Below, in pieces: positions 35,417-41,562 of a stretch of 41,562 nucleotides of DNA (position 1 is the stretch's first letter; every line of letters begins with the position of its first letter). Under the pieces are notes generated by a model that was not told where the DNA came from, made no database searches, and saw only the letters and a list, made by a program, of their open reading frames with translations. The position numbers and the translations under genes are program-made. Source of the stretch: Gammaproteobacteria bacterium (GTDB lineage: Bacteria; Pseudomonadota; Gammaproteobacteria; Xanthomonadales; SZUA-36); the NCBI GenBank assembly GCA_024279945.1, contig JAJRRA010000079.1, positions 1-41,562 of the forward strand. Reading direction: 5' to 3'.

Positions 35417-35429
35417 GACAGGACGGACG

Positions 35430-36143
35430 ATGAAAAGACTTGCTTATCTTATCTTTTGTTCACTCATTGTTTCCGCTGCCTTGCGGGCGAACGATGAGCG
35501 CCCTGCTCCACCCATCAGCCTCGCAGACCTCGGTGCAAAAGCAGATGTGATCGTGCTGGCCCAGGTGAAAGATACGGACTATTTTTATCGCCATGGATAT
35601 CCGGTCAGCGGCAGCGCCTATCTGAAGATTCTGATTCCTTACAGAATCGACAAACCCGCCGACATCATTGAAGTTTATGAAAAGGGTTTACACCCGAACG
35701 AGTGCTATTTCCCCAACCCCACGGTCTTTGAAGAAGGCCGGCGCTACCTGCTCTTTCTGCAGCGGGATGCTGAGCACCCGGAGCGCTACCGGGGACTGGC
35801 GCAAGGCTGTGCTCTTGACGTACTGGTTGATGTGGACAATCACTATGCACTGCGTTACCCGGTCACCGGCATCGCTCTTGCTGATTCACTTGATGAACTT
35901 GCAACAGAAATGAAATTTGGCGATGCCTACGCCATTGAAGATGAGGATTCCCTCAGTTCAAACGAACGCAATATTCTGCTCGGGGCCGGCTGGATTGCTC
36001 CCCTGGATGAGCCGGAAAAGAAGAGGGTTCCCGGCGTACTGGGGATGCCGCAAGCTAAAGTCCCTGGCCGACAATGGACATATACCCATGGCATCGACCT
36101 GTCCACCATCCGCAAAATGCTGGGGCCCATGCGGGAAGACTGA
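35430..36143 (+). CDS. Secreted protein of unknown function
   Basis: 237 residues from ATG 35430, with AGGA six bases upstream; ATG 35415 lies inside the REP arm and lacks a ribosome-binding site. Signal peptide 1-20 (LAYLIFCSLIVSAALRA) suggests periplasmic or secreted location. The middle (ADVIVLAQVKDTDYFY, then YRIDKPADIIEVYEKG, ECYFPNPTVFEEGRRYLLFL) has the look of small beta-barrel domains in which a cysteine and a YLLFL strand follow a loop, as in some tissue-inhibitor-like or OB-type exported proteins, but I do not recognise a family. It ends one base before the convergent ppnN stop. No function is assigned. Confidence 0.75.
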   Translation: MKRLAYLIFCSLIVSAALRANDERPAPPISLADLGAKADVIVLAQVKDTDYFYRHGYPVSGSAYLKILIPYRIDKPADIIEVYEKGLHPNECYFPNPTVFEEGRRYLLFLQRDAEHPERYRGLAQGCALDVLVDVDNHYALRYPVTGIALADSLDELATEMKFGDAYAIEDEDSLSSNERNILLGAGWIAPLDEPEKKRVPGVLGMPQAKVPGRQWTYTHGIDLSTIRKMLGPMRED

Positions 36144-37517
36144 TCAGGCCAATAGTCTGTAACAGGGTTTATAGGCGCTGTTGCCGGGAAGTTTCATCCG
36201 GTTGTCGGCCACGAAAGCGGTTAACAGCTCATCCAGTGAACGCATGATTTTCCGCTCACCCTGAATCTCAAAATTGCCGTGCTCGCGGATTGCCCGCAGA
36301 CCGTCCGGCTTGACATTGCCGGCCACGATCCCCGAAAACGCCCGGCGAAGATTGGCGGCCAGTTCATGGATCGGCAGATCCCGGCTGATTTCAAGCGCCG
36401 CCATGTTTTCATGGTTGGGGCGGAACGGAATCTGAAAAATCTTCTCAATTTCAAGCATCCAGTTAAAATAGAAAGCGTCATGGGTTTCAACCCGGAACTG
36501 CCGTACCGTCTCCATGCCCCTGGCCATTCGCTGCGCTACCTGTGGTGGATCACCGATAATGATCTGGTAACAGCGGCAGGCTTGCTCACCCAAAGCCAGC
36601 CGGATAAAATTATCAATCTGTTCGAAATAAGCGGCTGATTCCTTCGGCCCGGTCATGATCATCGGAACCGGCATTTCGGCATTGGCCGGATTGAGCAGTA
36701 TTCCGATCAGGTAGAGGATTTCTTCCGCCGTTCCCACACCACCGGGAAAGACGATCATGCCGTGCCCCAGGCGGACGAAGGCTTCGAGACGCTTCTCAAT
36801 GTCAGGCATGATCACCAGTTCGTTAACGATCGGATTGGGCGACTCGGCTGCAATGATTCCGGGCTCTGAAATACCGATGTAACGGCCCGGCGCGACGCGT
36901 TGTTTCGCATGGGCAATGGTCGCGCCTTTCATTGGCCCCTTCATGGCGCCGGGTCCGCAACCGGTGATGATATCCAAGCGGCGCAAGCCCAGTTCGTAAC
37001 CACATTTCTTGGTGTAGTTGTACTCCGTGCGGGAGATCGAATGACCGCCCCAGCATACCACCAGGTCCGGATCAACCGCCGGCAGCAGTGCGCCGGCATT
37101 GCGCAGCATCTCGAACACCGCGTTGGTGATGCCGGAGGTATCTTCCGGGTCATCGCTCAGGCGTGCAGAAATTTCGCTGTCAAAGTGAACCAGGTCGCGG
37201 ATGACGGCGGAAAGCAATTCACGGATACCCTCGATAATTCGCCCATCAACGAATGCCGACCCGGGCGCATTGATCAATTCAAGACGCAGTCCCCGGTTAA
37301 CCTGTTGCACCTCGATTCTGAAATCACGGTAGGCCTCCATCAGGGTATCCGCGTTGTCCCCCTGGTTGCCGCTGTTGAGCACCGCCAGGGCGCAACGTTT
37401 GACCAGGCCGGCAAGATCTCCCCGGCTGGCGTCATGCAAACGTTCCACTTCGTGGCGGCTGAGGGTGTTGAGCATCCCGGCGGGATACAGATGGGTGGAA
37501 ACGGAATCAGCGGGCAA
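36144..37517 (-). CDS. ppnN: Pyrimidine/purine nucleotide 5'-monophosphate nucleosidase
   Basis: 457 residues from TTG 37517, close to the 454 of E. coli PpnN (YgdH). It hydrolyses the glycosidic bond of nucleoside monophosphates, releasing ribose-5-phosphate and base, and is activated by ppGpp in E. coli. The LOG-family core holds the nucleotide/phosphate motif PGGVGTAEE; the N-terminal part LSRHEVERLHDASRGDLAGL and AFVDGRIIEGIRELL match the PpnN-specific domain, and the C-terminal DUF3412-like domain ends in SAYKPCYRLL. The TTG is favoured over ATG 37475 because AGGAG lies seven bases upstream and the extra residues (THLYPAG) resemble E. coli THISPLG. The longer open frame to 37625 translates repeats. 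Confidence 0.93.
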   Translation of the reverse strand: MPADSVSTHLYPAGMLNTLSRHEVERLHDASRGDLAGLVKRCALAVLNSGNQGDNADTLMEAYRDFRIEVQQVNRGLRLELINAPGSAFVDGRIIEGIRELLSAVIRDLVHFDSEISARLSDDPEDTSGITNAVFEMLRNAGALLPAVDPDLVVCWGGHSISRTEYNYTKKCGYELGLRRLDIITGCGPGAMKGPMKGATIAHAKQRVAPGRYIGISEPGIIAAESPNPIVNELVIMPDIEKRLEAFVRLGHGMIVFPGGVGTAEEILYLIGILLNPANAEMPVPMIMTGPKESAAYFEQIDNFIRLALGEQACRCYQIIIGDPPQVAQRMARGMETVRQFRVETHDAFYFNWMLEIEKIFQIPFRPNHENMAALEISRDLPIHELAANLRRAFSGIVAGNVKPDGLRAIREHGNFEIQGERKIMRSLDELLTAFVADNRMKLPGNSAYKPCYRLLA

Positions 37518-37529
37518 AAATCTTCTCCT
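37515..37529 (-). promoter_or_regulatory. Ribosome-binding site fixing the TTG start of ppnN
   Basis: AGGAGAAG on the minus strand (37529-37522) followed after a short AT-rich spacer by TTG at 37517. The nearest ATG (37475) has no comparable site. Confidence 0.65.
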
Positions 37530-37545
37530 AAACAATCTGGCCAGC

Positions 37546-37649
37546 CAGCATAACGCTAAAAAAGCACCCATGTAAGAGGCCCCTTGGGGCCGAAACAGGC
37601 AGCATAACGCTAAAAAAGCACCCATGTAAGAGGCCCCTTGGGGCCGAAA
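37546..37649. repeat. 54-bp tandem duplication containing REP type B
   Basis: The unit beginning CAGCATAACGCTAAAAAAGC starts at 37546 and again at 37600. Each copy carries ATGTAAGAGGCCCCTTGGGG (37570 and 37624), a stem GGCCCC-TT-GGGGCC. It lies immediately upstream of ppnN, between its ribosome-binding site and the terminator of the next gene. Confidence 0.8.
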
Positions 37650-37660
37650 AAAGCTGGGCC

Positions 37661-37684
37661 ATCGCCCGCAAGCGGGCTCTTACA
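37661..37684. repeat. REP type A copy, inverted
   Basis: ATCGCCCGCAAGCGGGCTCT followed by TACA is the same sequence as the right arm of the 35392-35416 repeat, so this is a dispersed element present in at least two loci of the window. Confidence 0.8.
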
Positions 37685-37689
37685 GTAAG

Positions 37690-37714
37690 AAAACGGGGCG
37701 GAAATCCGCCCCGT
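37690..37714 (-). terminator. Rho-independent terminator of the Oar-like receptor gene
   Basis: On the minus strand, a stem of ACGGGGCGGA and TCCGCCCCGT (37714-37705 with 37702-37693) is followed by TTTCTT, 22 bp after the receptor stop codon. GC-rich stem plus T-run is the standard form. Confidence 0.8.
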
Positions 37715-37736
37715 AGCTGTTTTTGTCGGGTCTTCG

Positions 37737-40700
37737 TCAGAATGAATAACGCAGTCCGATGCGAGCCTTCCACAGTGACGGGTTGGCGAGTCGGGTCTGC
37801 ACATCAGGTTTGGTGAACTCTTTGAAAACGTACTGGCCATCGCTGTTGATGGACGCATCGACTGCAGGCTGGTAACGCGGGAAGCTGGCTTCGTACATCA
37901 CGCCCCACTCGCTGTTCAACGGATTGGTCAGGTTTTCGATGATCAGGAAAGCCTCAAACTGATGGCCCTGCTTGAAACCCGGGAACTGCTGGGAAATCTT
38001 CAGATCCGCCTTGGCCCACCAGTCGCTTTGGAAGGCATTGCGCTTGGAAATGCTCCCGGCGAACTTGTCCAGGCCGCTGGCATTGACGAAATCAAAGAAG
38101 GCATCCGTATCAAAACCATCAGCAAAAACGACCTTCGGGTCATCTGCGCCACTGGGTACATACAGCAACTGACGGCTGATGAAACCAACCGAGTCGCCAA
38201 ACATGAATCCGCTGTCAAAGGTATAAGAATACGGCCGGCCCTGGTTAAAGCTCATAAACAATGAAACCCGGGTCATGCTGTCACCAAAGAAGGCGTGTTC
38301 CCAATTCAGGCGACCGGTAAAGCGGTGCGGGATTTCATAGTTTGAAGTCGCCCGGTCCGGGTTATTGGGATCAGAGGTTGCAATGTTGGTAAAGTTAGAC
38401 CAGGCAACTGAACTGGTCATCGGGTTGACATCTGTGGCCTTGGTATAAGCATAGCCGAGGAACCAGTCCACACCGGAGTCGTAGTAGTTCTTGCCAACAC
38501 CAAATGCGACCTGCGTCTGCTCGGCATCCGGCCCTTTCACGTTGGTCAGGATGAAATCCTGACTGCGGCGGCTGGAACAAGCGGAAGAGGTCGGATCGGA
38601 ACAATCCGGATCACTGCGGTCAATGGCCCGGTAGATCGGGCGGCCATCAGGTGCTGTACCAATCCTTACCATGGTTGAATCCTGGATAATTGCGGAATCC
38701 TGGCCCTTGGAGTAGATGATATCGCCATTCACAGTCCAGCTTTCGTCCGAACCCATAACCCAGGTAAATCCAAGGTTGAATTTCCAGTTGGATGGAAGTT
38801 TGAAGTTCGGATCCATGGCGTTGACGCCGCTGTTGGCGACACCACTGCCCACTGCGTCATACAGATGCTGCGGGATATCCCAAATGGGACGGCCGGAACC
38901 AGTCCAGTTCATGTCAAAGAGAGGCGTACGGCTACGATCCTGGAATTCAACCTGAGTTTGCCCATCGTTGGAATAGTTGTTGGAAATCCAGACGTTCGGA
39001 TTGCCGCCGGAATACAGGCCGATACCACCGTGAACCAGCAAGCGGTTGCTCGCGGTCCAGTTGAAACCGAACCGTGGCTGTAAAAGGTCCTTGCCGTCCA
39101 GGGTCCGGGTATTGGTGAAACCGTTACGGGCCTCGAACAGATCATTTTGGCGCGGTGCGTCACTGGTGCTGTACCAGTCATAGCGCAAACCCAGGACAAC
39201 GCTCAGGTCACCGTTCATCATGGTGAAATCGTCCTGGATATAGGCGGTGTTGATGTCATATCCAAATGAGGCAGCCGCATCGGCCTTGATATTGGACGGA
39301 GCGGCATTCTCGTAGGTAATGCGATCGGCGGTGCCGGCCTGGAATGCATCGATACAACCGTCCGGATTGGAACTGCTGCACTGGCGGTCAAAGCGGTATT
39401 CACCTTCTGCTTCCTGGATGAACATATTGAAGATATCGTAGCCTTCCTGCTCGAAACCACCCATGATTACGTGATTACCGACCGTATAAATACCAGCCAG
39501 CTTGAGTTGCAGGGTTTCGTAATAAAGTTTGTTGGCGTGACGGGAATCATCTGCGCCGAGGTAAACCGTAGCGCGGGAGAAGATGCCATCACCGTCCGGG
39601 TCGTTATAAGTCCGGATCTGCACCTCACCAAAATCGATCGGTCCCTGCGGAATCTGACGGTTGTCCAGTTCGGAGTAAGACACCCGGGCTTCGGTGGAAA
39701 AATTGGACGTCCAGTCGGAGAACAACTGGCCTGAATAGGAAGTCAGTTCAGCACCACGCTCATAGTAGTGGTTGGAGAATTCCAGTTCGTTGTTGTCGCC
39801 GTCTGCCTGGGAAATTGAAAAACCATCATTGTAGTTGTAGATCAGTGATGCGCGATGGTTATCATTGATGCTCCAGTCAAGGCGAGCGAAGATCTTCTCA
39901 TCATCGACCGGCAGGCTGAGCGGAAGGCCACCGGGCTCGTAATCATAAAGTGTGCGGGCAATTTCGGCGATCCGCGCAAACTGCTCGGCAGACACGCCCT
40001 GAACGGGTACGGCACGATTGGAATCGGCCGGGCCACGGTTAAATGTTCTGACACCTTCCAGCTTCTCATAAGCCAGATAGAAAAAGAGGTGATCCTTGAT
40101 GATCGGACCGCCGAGAGTGACACCATAGCGTTTTTCGTCAAATTTTGGCGAAGCCAGCTTTTCACCTTCGAGTTTGTCGCCTCTCAGGTTGTCATCGGTG
40201 TAATCATAAAATGCCGAACCGTGAAATTGATTTTCGCCGGACTTGGTCACTGCATTGATGTTACATGCGGTGAAACCACCGTACTGAACATCGAAAGGAG
40301 CCAGTTCAACCGCCACCTGCTGCAGGCTGTCAAACGGGAATGGCGTACGTTGCGTGGGATAGCCATTGCTGTTCAGGCCGAAATTATCGTTCCTGCGAAC
40401 ACCATCCACCGTCAGGCTGTTGAAACGGGGATTGGCGCCGGCGCACTGGATAGCACCGACAAAACCGGCATCAATGTAAACTCGTGGATCCTGCTGGATG
40501 ATATCCCTCAGGTCGCGATTGATGGCGTGAAGTTTTTCCAGGTCTTCCTGACCGAACATGGAGGACGGGCCCATTGCGATCTGCGAACTGCGTACTGCGG
40601 TAGCCGTAACGATGACTTCTTCAAGCACGTCTGCGCCCAGTTTCAGAGTCAGGTCATAGGTATCACCCAAACGCAGGCTGATGTCTGTAACGGTCTGATC

Positions 40701-40976
40701 TGCGTAGTTGTTGGAAGAAACGACGACGGTATAAGGACCGCCAACGTTTAAGCCCCGCTGGGTAACAACACCGGAGGCGTTACTGGTACTCATGCGAGAT
40801 CTGCCGGTCCGGGAGTCGATGATGGTAATCTCATCCCCCACTGAAGGAGAACCATCCGGCCCCTGGACAGTGACACGAATGGAAGAAGTGGTTTCCTGCG
40901 CAAGAGCAATCACAGGAACCAGGACGAAAAGCATTGTTACCAATGCCGAAAAACAAAGTCGGAATCTATTATTCAT
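37737..40976 (-). CDS. Oar-like TonB-dependent receptor with N-terminal carboxypeptidase-regulatory-like domain
   Basis: 1079 residues from ATG 40976. Signal peptide 1-26 (ALVTMLFVLVPVIALA). A CarboxypepD_reg/Cna-B-like beta domain spans ~32-113 (IRVTVQGPDGSPSVGDEITI, GPYTVVVSSNNYADQTV), then a TonB-box-like VLEEVIVTATAV (118-128), a plug (NRDLRDIIQQDPRVYID, FNSLTVDGVRRNDNFG, GENQFHGSAFYDY) and a long barrel ending in KARIGLRYSF. This layout is that of Oar/OmpA-related TonB receptors, which in some bacteria take up or export protein or peptide ligands. It is monocistronic: its own terminator lies downstream and a 233-bp leader upstream. Substrate unknown. It is separate from the receptor at 30818. 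Confidence 0.92.
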   Translation of the reverse strand: MNNRFRLCFSALVTMLFVLVPVIALAQETTSSIRVTVQGPDGSPSVGDEITIIDSRTGRSRMSTSNASGVVTQRGLNVGGPYTVVVSSNNYADQTVTDISLRLGDTYDLTLKLGADVLEEVIVTATAVRSSQIAMGPSSMFGQEDLEKLHAINRDLRDIIQQDPRVYIDAGFVGAIQCAGANPRFNSLTVDGVRRNDNFGLNSNGYPTQRTPFPFDSLQQVAVELAPFDVQYGGFTACNINAVTKSGENQFHGSAFYDYTDDNLRGDKLEGEKLASPKFDEKRYGVTLGGPIIKDHLFFYLAYEKLEGVRTFNRGPADSNRAVPVQGVSAEQFARIAEIARTLYDYEPGGLPLSLPVDDEKIFARLDWSINDNHRASLIYNYNDGFSISQADGDNNELEFSNHYYERGAELTSYSGQLFSDWTSNFSTEARVSYSELDNRQIPQGPIDFGEVQIRTYNDPDGDGIFSRATVYLGADDSRHANKLYYETLQLKLAGIYTVGNHVIMGGFEQEGYDIFNMFIQEAEGEYRFDRQCSSSNPDGCIDAFQAGTADRITYENAAPSNIKADAAASFGYDINTAYIQDDFTMMNGDLSVVLGLRYDWYSTSDAPRQNDLFEARNGFTNTRTLDGKDLLQPRFGFNWTASNRLLVHGGIGLYSGGNPNVWISNNYSNDGQTQVEFQDRSRTPLFDMNWTGSGRPIWDIPQHLYDAVGSGVANSGVNAMDPNFKLPSNWKFNLGFTWVMGSDESWTVNGDIIYSKGQDSAIIQDSTMVRIGTAPDGRPIYRAIDRSDPDCSDPTSSACSSRRSQDFILTNVKGPDAEQTQVAFGVGKNYYDSGVDWFLGYAYTKATDVNPMTSSVAWSNFTNIATSDPNNPDRATSNYEIPHRFTGRLNWEHAFFGDSMTRVSLFMSFNQGRPYSYTFDSGFMFGDSVGFISRQLLYVPSGADDPKVVFADGFDTDAFFDFVNASGLDKFAGSISKRNAFQSDWWAKADLKISQQFPGFKQGHQFEAFLIIENLTNPLNSEWGVMYEASFPRYQPAVDASINSDGQYVFKEFTKPDVQTRLANPSLWKARIGLRYSF

Positions 40977-41209
40977 TGATTTACGCCTGTAAGTCATCTG
41001 GAACGAGTTAACTCAGGCCAGAAAAGACACAAAGGATTGGAAACAAGCTGTGCATGATTGCCTATTGCCCGGAGCGTTCCCCACAGTCAACCTCGGTCTT
41101 TCTGACTCCCACTACCATGAAATGGTCGACGTATTGTAGCAGGGATTTATTACGAAATCTTAACAATCAACTATGGGTTCATTTTCCAATAAATCTCAAT
41201 ATCAATGAC
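40977..41209. other. Non-coding leader of the Oar-like receptor gene
   Basis: 233 bp with no credible gene. It should contain the receptor promoter; a TACAAT is present on the minus strand (near 41135) but I find no convincing -35 partner. Nothing else recognised. Confidence 0.4.
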
Positions 41210-41421
41210 CCCCTTGCGCAGGAACCTGGCGAATAATGTAAGAGGCCCCTTGGGGCCGATATCCAGTGATCCCCTTGCGCAAGAACCTGGCGAATAATGT
41301 AAGAGGCCCATTGGGGCCGATATCCAGTGATCCCCTTGCGCAAGAACCTGGCGAATAATGTAAGAGGCCCCTCGGGGCCGATATCCAGTGATCCCCTTGC
41401 GCAAGAACCTGGCGAATAATG
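41210..41421. repeat. 61-bp tandem array with REP type B palindromes, 3.5 copies
   Basis: Units start at 41210, 41271, 41332 and 41393 (exact 61-bp period; CCCCTTGCGCAAGAACCTGG, then CGAATAAT, GTAAGAGGCCCC...). Palindromes in the three full units read GGCCCCTTGGGGCC, GGCCCATTGGGGCC and GGCCCCTCGGGGCC, so copies have begun to diverge. The fourth unit breaks off at 41421, where the IS66-type end begins. Repeats are separated by near-identical sequence, so this is not a CRISPR array. Confidence 0.88.
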
Positions 41422-41562
41422 GTAACCGGTTAATAAACGACAGGCTTGCTCAACCGGCCCTGATCTGATCCTTGTCGATGTTGCCTGGCAACAGTGTTTC
41501 AATGGCCTCAACGGTTTCTGCTTTCGGTAGTTCGGTAAAGACATGACGCAGATAGACATAGG
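41422..41562 (-). mobile_element. IS66-family insertion sequence, one end (continues beyond window)
   Basis: The 61-bp repeat pattern stops after AATAATG and is replaced by GTAACCGGTTAATAAACGAC. IS66-family termini begin with GTAA, and a transposase C-terminus is encoded 28 bp inside. The target duplication should be 8 bp, probably GAATAATG (41414-41421); the other end is outside the window. Confidence 0.6.
41450..41562 (-). CDS. IS66-family transposase, C-terminal 36 residues (partial)
   Basis: Reading from 41560 down to TGA 41452-41450 gives YVYLRHVFTELPKAETVEAI followed by ETLLPGNIDKDQIRAG. This matches the typical end of IS66 transposases (YLRxVFxxLPxAxTVExxExLLP, PF13817-like). The start lies beyond the right edge. 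The overlapping frame read from 41559 through the tandem repeats is not coding. Confidence 0.75.
   Translation of the reverse strand, partial: YVYLRHVFTELPKAETVEAIETLLPGNIDKDQIRAG

Noticed and set aside
37518-37625. N-terminal extension of PpnN with repeated MGAFLALC
   Set aside because: It translates the 54-bp repeat; E. coli length and the AGGAG site support TTG 37517.
39855-40751. 298-residue plus-strand frame opposite the Oar-like receptor
   Set aside because: No ribosome-binding site or family features; the opposite strand encodes a complete receptor.
41210-41421. CRISPR array
   Set aside because: The sequence between palindromes is the same in every unit, so there are no spacers, and no cas genes are near.
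41179-41559. Minus-strand open frame with repeated internal segments
   Set aside because: It translates the 61-bp DNA repeats; the real coding frame here is the IS66 C-terminus in a different frame.

Overview
The window (about 41.6 kb, moderately GC-rich) comes from the chromosome of a gammaproteobacterium. The main evidence is a long minus-strand block in the order prmB-aroC-asd-fimV-truA-trpF-trpB-trpA-accD-folC-SPOR-cvpA-purF. From memory this order resembles the xanthomonad-type arrangement and is close to the Pseudomonas asd-fimV-truA-trpF-accD-folC-cvpA-purF order. TonB-dependent receptors, a wax-ester/triacylglycerol synthase, a PhaI-type phasin and REP-type palindromes fit an environmental heterotroph that stores lipid and PHA. 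I would not name a genus.

Layout. 1-512: the end of a TetR-type repressor cut by the window edge. 513-808: a repeat patch with a 26-bp tandem, a 62-bp tandem and palindromes carrying the motif GGGGTCAG. 809-1516 (-): a phasin gene split by one in-frame TAA. 1671-2444 (+): a TPR protein. 2584-4230 (+): a solitary HerA-type ATPase. 4227-19518 (-): a 14-gene codirectional run linking protein and aromatic biosynthesis (prmB, aroC), the aspartate pathway (asd), polar assembly (fimV), tRNA modification (truA), tryptophan (trpF, trpB, trpA), fatty acid (accD), folate (folC), envelope/septum (SPOR, cvpA) and purine (purF) functions. Most genes are tightly spaced or overlap. A WS/DGAT acyltransferase is attached to the end of purF by an 8-bp overlap. 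19636-21119 (+): a SCO1-like copper protein and phosphatidylserine decarboxylase.

21216-35261 is an accessory island and the most interesting part. It holds an AraC regulator, three different serine hydrolases of the beta-lactamase/S12 superfamily (one with a C-terminal membrane domain), an alpha-oxoamine-synthase-like PLP enzyme, a dipeptide-epimerase-like enolase-superfamily enzyme, a DUF819 membrane protein that probably starts at CTG, a TonB-dependent receptor and a lipoprotein ACE-type (M2) metallopeptidase. I infer a peptide-scavenging route: the receptor imports, the periplasmic hydrolases and peptidase trim, DUF819 moves products across the inner membrane, and the epimerase handles D/L dipeptides. 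The role of the PLP enzyme is open.

35262-41562: a secreted protein of unknown function, ppnN (nucleotide nucleosidase) with a TTG start, and a large Oar-type TonB receptor. These are separated by clusters of one REP family in two versions, GTAAGAGCCCGCTTGCGGGC and GTAAGAGGCCCCTTGGGGCC. The two differ by paired compensatory changes in the stem. The window ends in a 61-bp REP tandem array that is cut by the terminus of an IS66-family insertion sequence, whose transposase C-terminus is read from 41562 to 41450. No tRNA, rRNA or CRISPR array was seen.
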